Below, in pieces: positions 19,272 to 27,754 of a stretch of 64,000 bases of DNA. The DNA is taken from contig NZ_CP060719.1 of NCBI RefSeq assembly GCF_014396975.1, positions 964,001 to 1,028,000 on the forward strand. The letters are read 5' to 3'. Every line of letters begins with the position of its first letter. Position 1 is the first letter of the stretch. The notes under the pieces are model-generated. The model saw only the letters and a program-made list of their open reading frames with translations, was not told the DNA's origin and made no database searches. The translations under genes were made by a program, and so were the position numbers. The stretch comes from Thermomonas carbonis (lineage in GTDB: Bacteria > Pseudomonadota > Gammaproteobacteria > Xanthomonadales > Xanthomonadaceae).

Positions 19272-19436
19272 ATGGCTACCAAGCGCGACAAGATCCGCCT
19301 CATCTCTTCGGCCGGCACCGGCCACTTCTACACCACCGACAAGAACAAGAAGAACACGCCGGCGAAGATGGAGGTCAGCAAGTACGACCCCGTCGTCCGC
19401 AAGCACGTGATGTACAAGGAAGGCAAGATCAAGTGA
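19272..19436 (+). CDS. rpmG: 50S ribosomal protein bL33
   Basis: A 54-aa protein starting [20 protein letters not shown] and ending YKEGKIK. This is a bL33 of the cysteine-free (C-minus) type, which needs no zinc. GAGGAGAAC upstream gives a strong ribosome-binding site. It is co-transcribed with rpmB. Three hairpins follow (19446-19467, 19483-19502 and the terminator at 19517). Confidence 0.97.
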   Translation: MATKRDKIRLISSAGTGHFYTTDKNKKNTPAKMEVSKYDPVVRKHVMYKEGKIK

Positions 19437-19445
19437 TGTGACGGC

Positions 19446-19467
19446 GCATTCGCGTTCATGCGAATGC
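19446..19467. repeat. 8-bp hairpin just after rpmG
   Basis: GCATTCGC and GCGAATGC pair perfectly around a GTTCAT loop, 9 bp after the rpmG stop. There is no T-tract. Confidence 0.6.
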
Positions 19468-19482
19468 CTGTGCCGGAACATC

Positions 19483-19502
19483 ATCCCCGCGCAGGCGGGG
19501 AT
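19483..19502. repeat. Extragenic palindrome (REP-like), second copy
   Basis: ATCCCCGC and GCGGGGAT pair around GCAG, in the familiar context 'TCATCCCCGCG...GGGGATCCAG'. It belongs to the same broad repeat type as 16718-16745. Confidence 0.6.
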
Positions 19503-19516
19503 CCAGCTTTCGACAA

Positions 19517-19545
19517 GAAACCCGCCTCTCGGCGGGTTTCTTTTT
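19517..19545 (+). terminator. Rho-independent terminator of rpmB-rpmG
   Basis: GAAACCCGCC and GGCGGGTTTC form a 10-bp stem with a 4-nt loop, followed by TTTTT. Confidence 0.88.
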
Positions 19546-19798
19546 GGTCGGTCGAATGGAACAAACGCCCGCAGCGATACAGGCTTTTTGTCTGTCGTCC
19601 CGAGCGAAGCAACGGGCCTGCTTTGCTTCGATCTGCTGCTCAGCATCGTTGTGAAAGCGCTCCGAATGTTTCGCACCGCTCGGCTGATGAAATCAAACCG
19701 CTCGTCGCTGATGTAAAAAATTTGTTGCGAAACGAAAAAAGCGCGCGTAAGGTGCGCCACCTTCGCCACTGCGGCGATCACGAGCCAATCGAATTCCC

Positions 19799-19936
19799 AT
19801 GAAACTCGCCTTCGACATCGCAATCCAGACTGCCGCGCCCAAGCGCGATGCGGGCCTGCGCGCGTGCGAACGGCGCGATGCGCTCCTGCCCGCAAGCGGC
19901 AAGCGGCATTACTTCGGCAACACCCACATCGACTGA
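19799..19936 (+). CDS. Possible 45-codon small protein in the RNA-repair region
   Basis: The ORF starts MKLAFDIAIQTAAPKRDAG and ends RHYFGNTHID. It is basic, with no membrane segment and no family I recognise. About 82% of its codons end in G or C, as in true genes here. It follows an AT-rich stretch (19705-19735) that could hold a promoter, and a strong terminator begins 50 bp after its stop, so it appears to be its own transcript. No Shine-Dalgarno sequence precedes ATG 19799. It could be a leader peptide, a small protein, or an accident inside a small RNA. It lies about 400 bp before the tRNA-like pair. Confidence 0.4.
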   Translation: MKLAFDIAIQTAAPKRDAGLRACERRDALLPASGKRHYFGNTHID

Positions 19937-19985
19937 TCCTTCTGCATCGCGGAGATCGGTCACCCCGATCTCCCGAGGCCACGCG

Positions 19986-20025
19986 AACGCCCTCGGGTTC
20001 CAGGACCCGGGGGCGTTTTGTTTTT
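19986..20025 (+). terminator. Strong terminator after the 45-codon ORF
   Basis: A 13-bp stem (AACGCCCTCGGGT with ACCCGGGGGCGTT, one T-G wobble) has a 6-nt loop and is followed by TTTTGTTTTT. Confidence 0.88.
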
Positions 20026-20322
20026 GGCGTTCGCAAAAGGAAATCCACACGATCAAAACGCGATTGCATCGCGCTCCCGAAGCATCCGGACAGTGCTGGT
20101 CCGAGGCAGGGAAACCCGCGAAGGCGCAAGGATGCGCTGTGCCTGGATGCTTCGGCACGGGCGGCAAGCGGATGCGATCGCACACGGATTGGCGCTTTCG
20201 ACGAGGCGCCAATGCGGAGCATCGACGAACGATCCACAGCGGTACGGGCTTGCATGCCCGTCCGGTGCGCGCGGCTCTGCCGTGGCGTATGCCGGGGGTC
20301 GGGAGACGGTGTCCCGCGAAGC

Positions 20323-20392
20323 GACGTTAGCTCAGTTGGGTAGAGCAGCAGCGAAAGCTGTCGGTCGCCGGTTCGACTCCGGCACGTCACCA
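20323..20392 (+). ncRNA. tRNA-like RNA with a GAAA tetraloop in place of the anticodon loop
   Basis: The D arm (GCTC-AGTTGGGTA-GAGC) and T arm (GCCGG-TTCGACT-CCGGC) are canonical, including the GG of the D loop and the TTCGA core, so the elbow should form. The acceptor stem is only 5 bp (GACGT/ACGTC), followed by A and an encoded CCA at 20390-20392; extending it to 7 bp adds a C-A mismatch and loses the CCA. The anticodon arm is GCAGC-GAAA-GCTGT: a 5-bp stem closed by a GNRA tetraloop, with no anticodon. It therefore cannot decode. It directly abuts a second tRNA-like element and precedes slipin and rtcB on the same strand. A decayed tRNA is the simple alternative, but the compensated stems argue against random decay. 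Confidence 0.6.
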
Positions 20393-20468
20393 CTGGATAG
20401 CTCAGTCGGGTAGAGCATCGGTCCCATAAACCGAGTGTCGCGGGTTCGATTCCCGCTCCAACAAACGA
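20393..20468 (+). tRNA. Degenerate tRNA-Met-like element (CAT in anticodon position)
   Basis: D arm GCTC-AGTCGGGTA-GAGC, anticodon arm TCGGT-CCCATAA-ACCGA and T arm GCGGG-TTCGATT-CCCGC are all fully paired. The 7-nt anticodon loop has CAT at 34-36 but C instead of the near-universal T at position 33. The acceptor stem is very short: TGGA/TCCA is 4 bp, with mismatches beyond, and no CCA follows (ACA instead). It begins immediately after the CCA of the preceding element. With this acceptor it is unlikely to be charged normally. It may be a pseudo-tRNA, or an RNA used by the neighbouring RtcB repair genes. The 3' end is approximate. Confidence 0.55.
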
Positions 20469-20875
20469 CCTGTCACGTCGTTGCACACGGGCGCAAGCCC
20501 GCACCAGGAAACGCCTCGTGCGTGTCCAGCATCGTTGCAGTGCATCGCAACGCCCATGGCCACGCAGCGGTGGTGTCGCCGGGCCGCCGCCCTCGACGCG
20601 CGCGGGCCTGCACGAATCGGACTCGCGATGGATTGCGATACCGAGGATTGCATCGCCCCTGCACGAAGAGCGCATGGGTTCCGCGGCATCGGCGTCAGGG
20701 GCGTTTCCACCTTTTCCGCTGTTTGTGGGAGGAGTGCTTCGATCGCAAACAGCAACCCCCTCCCAACCTCCCCCTTGCGCTACGCACAAAGGGGAGGAGC
20801 CAAACGCAAACGCGACACCCGATCCATCGCGCAACAATCGGATCGGACCACCAGAGCCAACAAGGAGAGTTCCCA
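20464..20875 (+). other. Structured, apparently non-coding leader between the tRNA-like pair and slipin
   Basis: About 410 bp without a credible gene. Hairpins seen in order: AACGAC/GTCGTT with a 7-nt loop (20464-20482); CGGGC-GCAA-GCCCG (20488-20501); GCTGTTTG/CAAACAGC (20718-20753); and a CCTCCCC...GGGGAGG stem (20767-20797). The last resembles a dispersed 'CTCCCCCTT...AAGGGGAG' palindrome of this family. A clear AAGGAG lies just before the slipin ATG. If transcribed with the tRNA-like elements, it forms a long 5' leader of the slipin-rtcB mRNA. Confidence 0.5.
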
Positions 20876-21997
20876 ATGTTCTGGACCAAGAGGGTCGTGA
20901 TCGGCGACGGCGAGCGCGGCCTGGTGTATCGGAACCGTCAATTCGAGCGCGTGTTGTTCCCGGGCGTGTACCGCATGTTCGATCCGCTGAAGCGCGTCGA
21001 GGTGCGCACGTTCAACATCGCCGCGCCGGAGTACGCCGGCCACGACGTGGATGCGCTGATCGCGCGTCTCGGCGAGCGGTTGCACGAGACGTTCGTGCTC
21101 GCCGACATCGGTGCGGAGGACGTCGGCCTGGTGTCGAAGAACGGCAAGCTCGAGGACGTGCTGGCACCGGGGTCGCGCAGGCTGTACTGGCGTGGCCTGG
21201 TGAAGGTCGAGGTGGAGCGCGTGTCGCTGGCCGATGGCCTGGCCGTGCGCAGCGATGTCGCCAACCGCCTGCGCCAGCTCGGCACGCTGGGCAAGCTCGC
21301 GGTCGTCGCCGAGGTGCCAGCGGAGTCCGCGGGCCTGGTGTTCATCGACGGCAGGCTGGTGCAGGTGCTGGAGGCGGGCAGCCACGCGTTCTGGAATTTC
21401 CGCAAGAACGTGGCGGTCGACGTGATCGAGTTGCGCGTGCAGTCGCTGGAGGTCTCGGGCCAGGAATTGCTGACCCGCGACAAGGTCAGCCTGCGCGTCA
21501 ACCTGGCCGCAAGCATCCGCGTCACCGACCCGGTGGCCGCGCGTACCAAGGTCGCGAAGTTCGGCGACTACGTGTACCGCGAGCTGCAGTTCGGCCTGCG
21601 CAAGGCGATCGCCGCCAAGACGCTGGACGAGTTGCTCGGCGACAAGGCATCGCTCGACGCCGACATCTTCGGCTACGTGCGCGGCCGCGTCGGCGAACTC
21701 GGCATCGAGGTGCTCGGCGTGGGCGTGAAGGACGTGATCCTGCCGGGCGAGATGAAGGACATCCTCAACGGCGTGGTGCAGGCAGAGAAGTTGGCGCAGG
21801 CCAACGTGATCCGTCGGCGCGAGGAGGCGAACGCGACGCGTTCCCTGCTCAACACCGCCAGGCTGATCGAGGAGAGCCCGGTGCTGATGCGCCTCAAGGA
21901 ACTGGAGGCGCTGGAGAAGGTGACCGAGAAGATCGGCAACCTGACCGTGTTCGGCGGCCTGGACGGCGTCATGAAGCAGTTGGTGAGCCTGAAGTAG
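20876..21997 (+). CDS. Slipin/SPFH (band-7) domain protein without a membrane anchor
   Basis: A 373-aa protein. Three N-terminal repeats share the pattern GLVxxxxxxxxVLxPGxxxxW (about residues 12-35, 83-105 and 147-170). A band-7/SPFH domain follows from about 175 ('AVDVIELRVQSLEVSGQELLTRDKVSLRVNLAASIRV'), with a helical tail ('ILNGVVQAEKLAQANVIRRREEANATRSLLNTA'). Usual slipins begin with a membrane helix; none is visible here, so it may be soluble or peripherally attached. AAGGAG precedes ATG 20876. It lies two genes upstream of rtcB. Slipin/band-7 and RtcB genes co-occur in predicted RNA-repair operons, which is the best clue to its role. Confidence 0.85.
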   Translation: MFWTKRVVIGDGERGLVYRNRQFERVLFPGVYRMFDPLKRVEVRTFNIAAPEYAGHDVDALIARLGERLHETFVLADIGAEDVGLVSKNGKLEDVLAPGSRRLYWRGLVKVEVERVSLADGLAVRSDVANRLRQLGTLGKLAVVAEVPAESAGLVFIDGRLVQVLEAGSHAFWNFRKNVAVDVIELRVQSLEVSGQELLTRDKVSLRVNLAASIRVTDPVAARTKVAKFGDYVYRELQFGLRKAIAAKTLDELLGDKASLDADIFGYVRGRVGELGIEVLGVGVKDVILPGEMKDILNGVVQAEKLAQANVIRRREEANATRSLLNTARLIEESPVLMRLKELEALEKVTEKIGNLTVFGGLDGVMKQLVSLK

Positions 21998-22053
21998 CAA
22001 CCCCGCGTGGCGGACGGATCCGTCGCGCGGGACTTTTTCAAAGGAGCGAGATG

Positions 22054-22818
22054 ATGCGCAAGGACATGTTCAAGGTGATCGTGGAGCGGCCGAGGCATGG
22101 CGGGAGCTATGACCGCGAACGATTCACGCCGATCGACGATGACAGCCCTGCGCGCGAGAGCCTGCGCTGGCGGCACCACGACCGGAAAGGGTTGAACGAG
22201 AACCTGCGTCCGCTGGAACGCTACCTGGAGAAACAGGTCGGCCGTCCGTGGGGCAAGGTGTACTCCGAAATCTGCGATGGCATCGATCGCCGCAGCACGG
22301 CGCAGGAACACATCCATCAGCATGTCGGCGATTTCGTCGCGGTGACGGTGGTGGTGATCGATGGTGAGCCGCATTCGCCGTCGCGCTGGGGCGCGCCGCA
22401 GTCGCTGGTCTCGGGCTGGGCACCGCGCTTCTACGTGGAGCCGCGCACCGGACTGTTGCAGATCAACAAATGGCGCGAGCGAATTCGACGCGAACGGAAC
22501 CGCAAGCCACTTGGCGGCATCGACCATCGCCGCGAACTCGGTCCGTTCCTGCAGCTGCATCGGCTGGATGGACTCTGGTACGAGGTCGATTTGGCAGCGA
22601 TTCCGGTGGGCGCGGACGGCAGCGGCGTATTCGATGTGGTAGCACGCCAACGTGTTGTAGCCGCGGAGCGGCTTGTCAGAAGCAAGCAGCCCGATGGCAG
22701 TCGGGTCACCCGTTGCGACAAGGCCTGGTACGGCAAGGGCGATGTGTATGCATGGCGGAAACGCCAGTTGGGCGCGCCGGAACTCCGGCACCACGGACTG
22801 GCCAACGACACGCACTGA
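22054..22818 (+). CDS. Unrecognised 254-aa protein between slipin and RtcB
   Basis: The protein starts MRKDMFKVIVERPRHGGSYD and is basic, without signal peptide or membrane segment. Notable stretches are 'KGLNENLRPLERYLEKQVGRPW', then 'KVYSEICDGIDRRSTAQEHIHQHVGDFVAV', and a C-terminal 'RHHGLAND'. From memory, proteins with this beginning recur beside RtcB and slipin genes, but I cannot name a domain. AAGGAG is spaced 7 bp from ATG 22054 and 4 bp from ATG 22051, so 22054 is preferred. Gaps to slipin (56 bp) and rtcB (58 bp) are short, consistent with one operon. RNA binding is plausible given charge and context but is not shown. Confidence 0.75.
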   Translation: MRKDMFKVIVERPRHGGSYDRERFTPIDDDSPARESLRWRHHDRKGLNENLRPLERYLEKQVGRPWGKVYSEICDGIDRRSTAQEHIHQHVGDFVAVTVVVIDGEPHSPSRWGAPQSLVSGWAPRFYVEPRTGLLQINKWRERIRRERNRKPLGGIDHRRELGPFLQLHRLDGLWYEVDLAAIPVGADGSGVFDVVARQRVVAAERLVRSKQPDGSRVTRCDKAWYGKGDVYAWRKRQLGAPELRHHGLANDTH

Positions 22819-22876
22819 ACAAGACCATGGAAAGGACAACGGATGCCCATGACACGGGCATCGAAGGAAGAAGGAC

Positions 22877-24094
<1,218 letters not shown>

Positions 24095-24119
24095 AGCCAC
24101 ACCGGCCAGGGATGGCCGC

Positions 24120-24149
24120 GAAACCCGCCGCAAGGCGGGTTTCCTTTTT
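24120..24149 (+). terminator. Rho-independent terminator after rtcB
   Basis: GAAACCCGCC-GCAA-GGCGGGTTTC is a 10-bp stem with a GNRA loop, followed by CTTTTTC. Confidence 0.9.
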
Positions 24150-24152
24150 CCT

Positions 24153-24158
24153 TACACT
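24153..24158 (+). promoter_or_regulatory. -10-like hexamer of the SSS hybrid kinase gene
   Basis: TACACT lies directly after the rtcB terminator and 32 bp before ATG 24191. No good -35 element was recognised. Confidence 0.35.
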
Positions 24159-24190
24159 CGACGCTCCGCAACCCAGGACACACTCACGCG

Positions 24191-27100
24191 ATGATGCCCG
24201 GCTGGCTCCTGCTGCTGGTGGCGCTGGCCTACGTGGGCCTGCTGTTCACCGTGGCCTGGCTGGGCGAACGCCATCCGGGACTCGCGCAGGGGCCGCGCCT
24301 GCGGCCGGCGGTGTATGCGCTGGCGCTCGCGGTGTATTGCTCGTCGTGGACGTTCTACGGTGCGGTCGGCACCGCCGCGCGCACCGGCCTGGGCTTCCTG
24401 CCGATCTACCTGGGACCGATCCTGTTGCTGCTGTTCGGTTGGCGGCTGCTGGAGCGATTGGTGCTGGCCTCGGGCAAGCATCGCATCGTTTCCATCGCCG
24501 ATTTCCTGTCGTCGCGCTACGGTCGTGCACGCGGCCTCGCTGCGGTGGTGGCGGTCCTCGCGGTGATCGCTGCGATCCCGTATTTCGCGCTGCAGTTCAA
24601 GGCCGTGGGCATGAGCGTGGGCGTGCTCAGCGGGCGACCGCTCGCTGCCCAGTGGTACGCCGATCCGGCGCTGTACGTGGCGCTGATGCTGGCGGTGTTC
24701 GCGATCCTGTTCGGCACGCGCCGCATCGATGCCACCGAACATCATCGCGGCATGGTCCTGGCGATCGCGCTGGAGTCGCTGGTCAAGCTGGTGGCGTTCG
24801 TGGCGATCGGCGTGTTCGCGCTGTGGTACCTGCCCGGTGAGGGCAGCATCGCAGCGCGGGTGATGGGCAGCGCGCAAGCGTTCGCAAGCCCGCAACTGCC
24901 AGCGGGTTTCCTGGCGCAAACGCTGCTCGCATTCACCGCGATCATCTGCCTGCCGCGGCAATTCCACGTCGCGGTGGTCGAATGCCAGGATCCGGCCGAC
25001 CTGCGACCGGCGCGCTGGATGTTCATCGGCTACCTCGCGTTGATCAGCGTGCTGGTGTTGCCGATCGCATTGGCGGGACAGGCGATGCCCGGTGCGGACC
25101 CGATGGCAGCCGACAGTTACGTGCTCGCATTGCCGCTCGCGCATGGCCACGAATGGTTGGCGCTGGCCGCCTACATCGGCGGCTTGTCGGCGGCCACCGG
25201 CATGGTGATCGTGGCCAGCGTGGCGCTGTCGACGATGGTCAGCAACGACCTCGTCGTGCCGCTGCTGCTGCGTCGCGGCTTCCTGCATCACGGCACCGAT
25301 ATCGAACAGCGGGTGCTGCTGATCCGCCGCATCGCGATCATCGTGCTCGCACTGCTGGCATTCGCGTATCACCGCCACGCACTCGGCCAGCAGGTGCTTG
25401 CGCAACACGGCCTGCTCGCTTTCGCCGCGGTCGTGCAATTCGCGCCGGCACTGATCGGCGGCCTGTACTGGCGCGGTGCCAGCCGCGCGGGCGCGTACGC
25501 CGGCGTGCTCACCGGCGCGGTGTTGTGGGTCTGGTGCCTGCTGCTGCCGGCGTTGCTGCAGACGGAGGGACCGCCACCCGCGTGGATGCTGGAAGGCCCG
25601 CTCGGCCAGCGCTGGTTGCGGCCGGAATCGCTGTTCGGATTGAGCGGCTGGGATCCGCTGACGCATGGCGTGTTCTGGTCGCTGCTCGGCAACGTCGCGG
25701 CGTTCGTGTTCATGTCGATGCGGCATCGGCCGCTACTGCAGGATCAGCTTGCCGCCGCCGATTATCTCGATCCATACGCACACCGACCGATGCTGGCGCC
25801 CGGCGGCTGGGCCGGCAAGGTGCGCAGCAGCGAACTGCTCACGCTGGCCGAACGCATCCTCGGCGAACAGCACGCGCGCCGTGCGTTCCAGGACTACACC
25901 TCGCAACAGCAACATCCCTGGGATCCGCAGCAACCTGCCGACCGCGCACTCGTGCAATTCAGCGAGCGCCTGTTGGCCTCGGCGCTCGGCGCCGCCTCGG
26001 CGCGCAGCGCATTGACCTCGGTGCTGCGCGGCTCCGGCATGGAGCTCGGCGAAGTGGTCAGCCTGCTCGACGAAACCAGCCACGCGCTGCGCTTCAACCG
26101 CGAGATCCTCACCACCACGCTGGAGAACATCCCGCATGGCGTCAGCGTGGTGGATAGCGACATGCGACTGGTCGCGTGGAATGGCCGTTACCAGCAGTTG
26201 TTCGATTATCCGGACGGCATGCTCTACGTCGGCCGCCCGGTCGCGGACCTGCTGCGCTGGAATGCCGAACGCGGCGAGATGGGCGCGGGCGACATCGATG
26301 CGCACGTCGATCGTCGCCTGGAGCATCTGCGTGCGGGCCTGCCGCATGTGTTCGAGCGCGTTCGCGCGAATGGCCAGGTGATCGAACTGTTGGGTCGCGC
26401 CCTGCCCGGCGGCGGCTACGTCACCAGCTACAGCGACATCACCGACTACAAGCGCGTCGAGCGCGAACTGCGCGAGATCAACGAGACGCTGGAGCAACGC
26501 GTCGAACTGCGCACCCGCGAGGCCGAGGCCGCGCAGCAGAGCAAGACGCGCTTCCTGGCCGCGATCAGCCATGACGTGCTGCAGCCGCTGCATGCGGCGC
26601 GCCTGTTCACTTCGGCGATGCACGAAGGCGGCGACGCGGAGGAACAAGCGCGGCTGGCCTCGCGCGTGGATGCGTCGCTGCGCGCCGCCGAGGAATTGCT
26701 GGACGGCTTGCTGGATGTGTCGCGGCTCGATGCCGGCGTGCTGCAGCCGCAATGGACGGACTTCGACGCCGCCGAACTGCTGCGCGAACTGCAGGCGCAA
26801 TACGCGCCCACCGCTGCGCAACGCGGGCTGGCGTTGCGCATCCACGCACCCGATGTCATGCCGGTGCGCAGCGATCGCCGCCTGCTGCGACGTGCGTTGC
26901 AGAACTTCATCGGCAACGCGCTGCGCTACGCACAAAGCGGCGGCGTGCTGCTGGCGGCACGGCGGCGCGGCGATGGCATTTCTCTGGAAGTCTGGGACAC
27001 CGGCCCCGGCATCCCCGCCAATCACCTGGAACAGATCTTCGAGGAGTTCCATCGCTACGACCAACCCGGAGAGCGCGGCGAACGCGGCCTGGGCCTGGGC

Positions 27101-27622
27101 CTGTCGATCTGCCAGCGCATCTCCGCCGTGCTGGACCATCCGTTGCACGTGCGCTCCACCGTGGGCCGCGGCAGCGTGTTCGGCATCCGCGTGCCGCGTG
27201 CCAGCGCACCGCTGCGACACGACACCTCACCGCGCGCGTCGATGGAAACGCACGACGCCGCCCTGCACGGCCTGCGCGTGCTGTGCGTGGACAACGATCC
27301 GGAAATCCTGGCGGGCATGCGCGCGCTGCTCGGTCGCTGGGGCGTGGAGGTCACCTGCGCGTCGACAGTCGACGATGCGCTGTTGCTCACCAGCGAGCGC
27401 CCCGACGTGCTGCTGGTCGATTACCACCTTCACGACCGCCTCGACGGACTCGACACGCTGGATGCGTTGCGTGCCGCCTGCGGCGAGGTGCGCGGTGCGT
27501 TGCTCACCGCGGATGGCAGCGATGCGCTCAAGCGCAACGCGCGCTTGCGTGGTTATCGCGTACTGACGAAGCCGATCAAGCCGGCGTCGCTGCGGGCGTT
27601 TTTGGCGTCGGTGCGGACCTGA
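24191..27622 (+). CDS. Hybrid histidine kinase with N-terminal Na+/solute symporter domain (CrbS/MxtR type)
   Basis: A 1143-aa inner-membrane sensor. Residues 1-~510 are a sodium:solute symporter domain of 12-13 helices ('YCSSWTFYGAVGTAARTGLGFLPIYLGP', 'RFHVAVVE'-like 'RQFHVAVVECQDP'). A PAS domain follows (~640-745, 'NREILTTTLENIPHGVSVVDSD'), then HisKA with phospho-His H794 (FLAAISHDVLQPLHAARLF), HATPase (GLGLGLSICQRIS) and a receiver with D1077 (VLLVDYHLHD). Kinases of this build (CrbS in Vibrio, MxtR in Pseudomonas) act with a LuxR-type regulator to induce acs. Such a regulator and acs lie 3.5 kb downstream. What the symporter part senses is open. Confidence 0.93.
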   Translation: MMPGWLLLLVALAYVGLLFTVAWLGERHPGLAQGPRLRPAVYALALAVYCSSWTFYGAVGTAARTGLGFLPIYLGPILLLLFGWRLLERLVLASGKHRIVSIADFLSSRYGRARGLAAVVAVLAVIAAIPYFALQFKAVGMSVGVLSGRPLAAQWYADPALYVALMLAVFAILFGTRRIDATEHHRGMVLAIALESLVKLVAFVAIGVFALWYLPGEGSIAARVMGSAQAFASPQLPAGFLAQTLLAFTAIICLPRQFHVAVVECQDPADLRPARWMFIGYLALISVLVLPIALAGQAMPGADPMAADSYVLALPLAHGHEWLALAAYIGGLSAATGMVIVASVALSTMVSNDLVVPLLLRRGFLHHGTDIEQRVLLIRRIAIIVLALLAFAYHRHALGQQVLAQHGLLAFAAVVQFAPALIGGLYWRGASRAGAYAGVLTGAVLWVWCLLLPALLQTEGPPPAWMLEGPLGQRWLRPESLFGLSGWDPLTHGVFWSLLGNVAAFVFMSMRHRPLLQDQLAAADYLDPYAHRPMLAPGGWAGKVRSSELLTLAERILGEQHARRAFQDYTSQQQHPWDPQQPADRALVQFSERLLASALGAASARSALTSVLRGSGMELGEVVSLLDETSHALRFNREILTTTLENIPHGVSVVDSDMRLVAWNGRYQQLFDYPDGMLYVGRPVADLLRWNAERGEMGAGDIDAHVDRRLEHLRAGLPHVFERVRANGQVIELLGRALPGGGYVTSYSDITDYKRVERELREINETLEQRVELRTREAEAAQQSKTRFLAAISHDVLQPLHAARLFTSAMHEGGDAEEQARLASRVDASLRAAEELLDGLLDVSRLDAGVLQPQWTDFDAAELLRELQAQYAPTAAQRGLALRIHAPDVMPVRSDRRLLRRALQNFIGNALRYAQSGGVLLAARRRGDGISLEVWDTGPGIPANHLEQIFEEFHRYDQPGERGERGLGLGLSICQRISAVLDHPLHVRSTVGRGSVFGIRVPRASAPLRHDTSPRASMETHDAALHGLRVLCVDNDPEILAGMRALLGRWGVEVTCASTVDDALLLTSERPDVLLVDYHLHDRLDGLDTLDALRAACGEVRGALLTADGSDALKRNARLRGYRVLTKPIKPASLRAFLASVRT

Positions 27623-27650
27623 AAGAGCGCCCTCCAAAACCACCCCAGAT

Positions 27651-27679
27651 TTGTTAACGATTTGTGATTGCCCTATAGT
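27651..27679 (+). promoter_or_regulatory. Sigma-70-type promoter of the TonB receptor
   Basis: TTGTTA (27651-27656), a 17-bp spacer and TATAGT (27674-27679). A perfect 12-bp palindrome CGGTCATGACCG (27684-27695) covers the expected transcription start and could be an operator. Confidence 0.65.
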
Positions 27680-27754
27680 CGGCCGGTCATGACCGATTCA
27701 GGTCAGGCATTGGGGCGTCTTGATTTTCACTTTTCTTAATGGGGACTCATCGCA

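Noticed and set aside
19700..20320. Sigma-54 promoter for the RNA-repair operon
   Set aside because: I looked for a TGGCAC-N5-TTGC arrangement upstream of slipin and saw none with correct spacing.
20343..20360. Reading the first tRNA-like element as a normal tRNA with a 7-nt anticodon loop
   Set aside because: A 7-nt loop destroys pairing of the anticodon stem; GCAGC/GCTGT pairs only with a 4-nt GAAA loop.
19161..20876. Long minus-strand open frame across rpmG and the tRNA-like elements
   Set aside because: It contains the 'GIEPATLGL...RCSTRLSYP' pattern that arises from antisense translation of tRNA sequences, and it overlaps real genes. No start signal.
20435..21997. Long upstream extension of the slipin reading frame
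   Set aside because: It would run through the structured leader from just after the second tRNA-like element. AAGGAG right before ATG 20876 and the domain start fix the shorter form.
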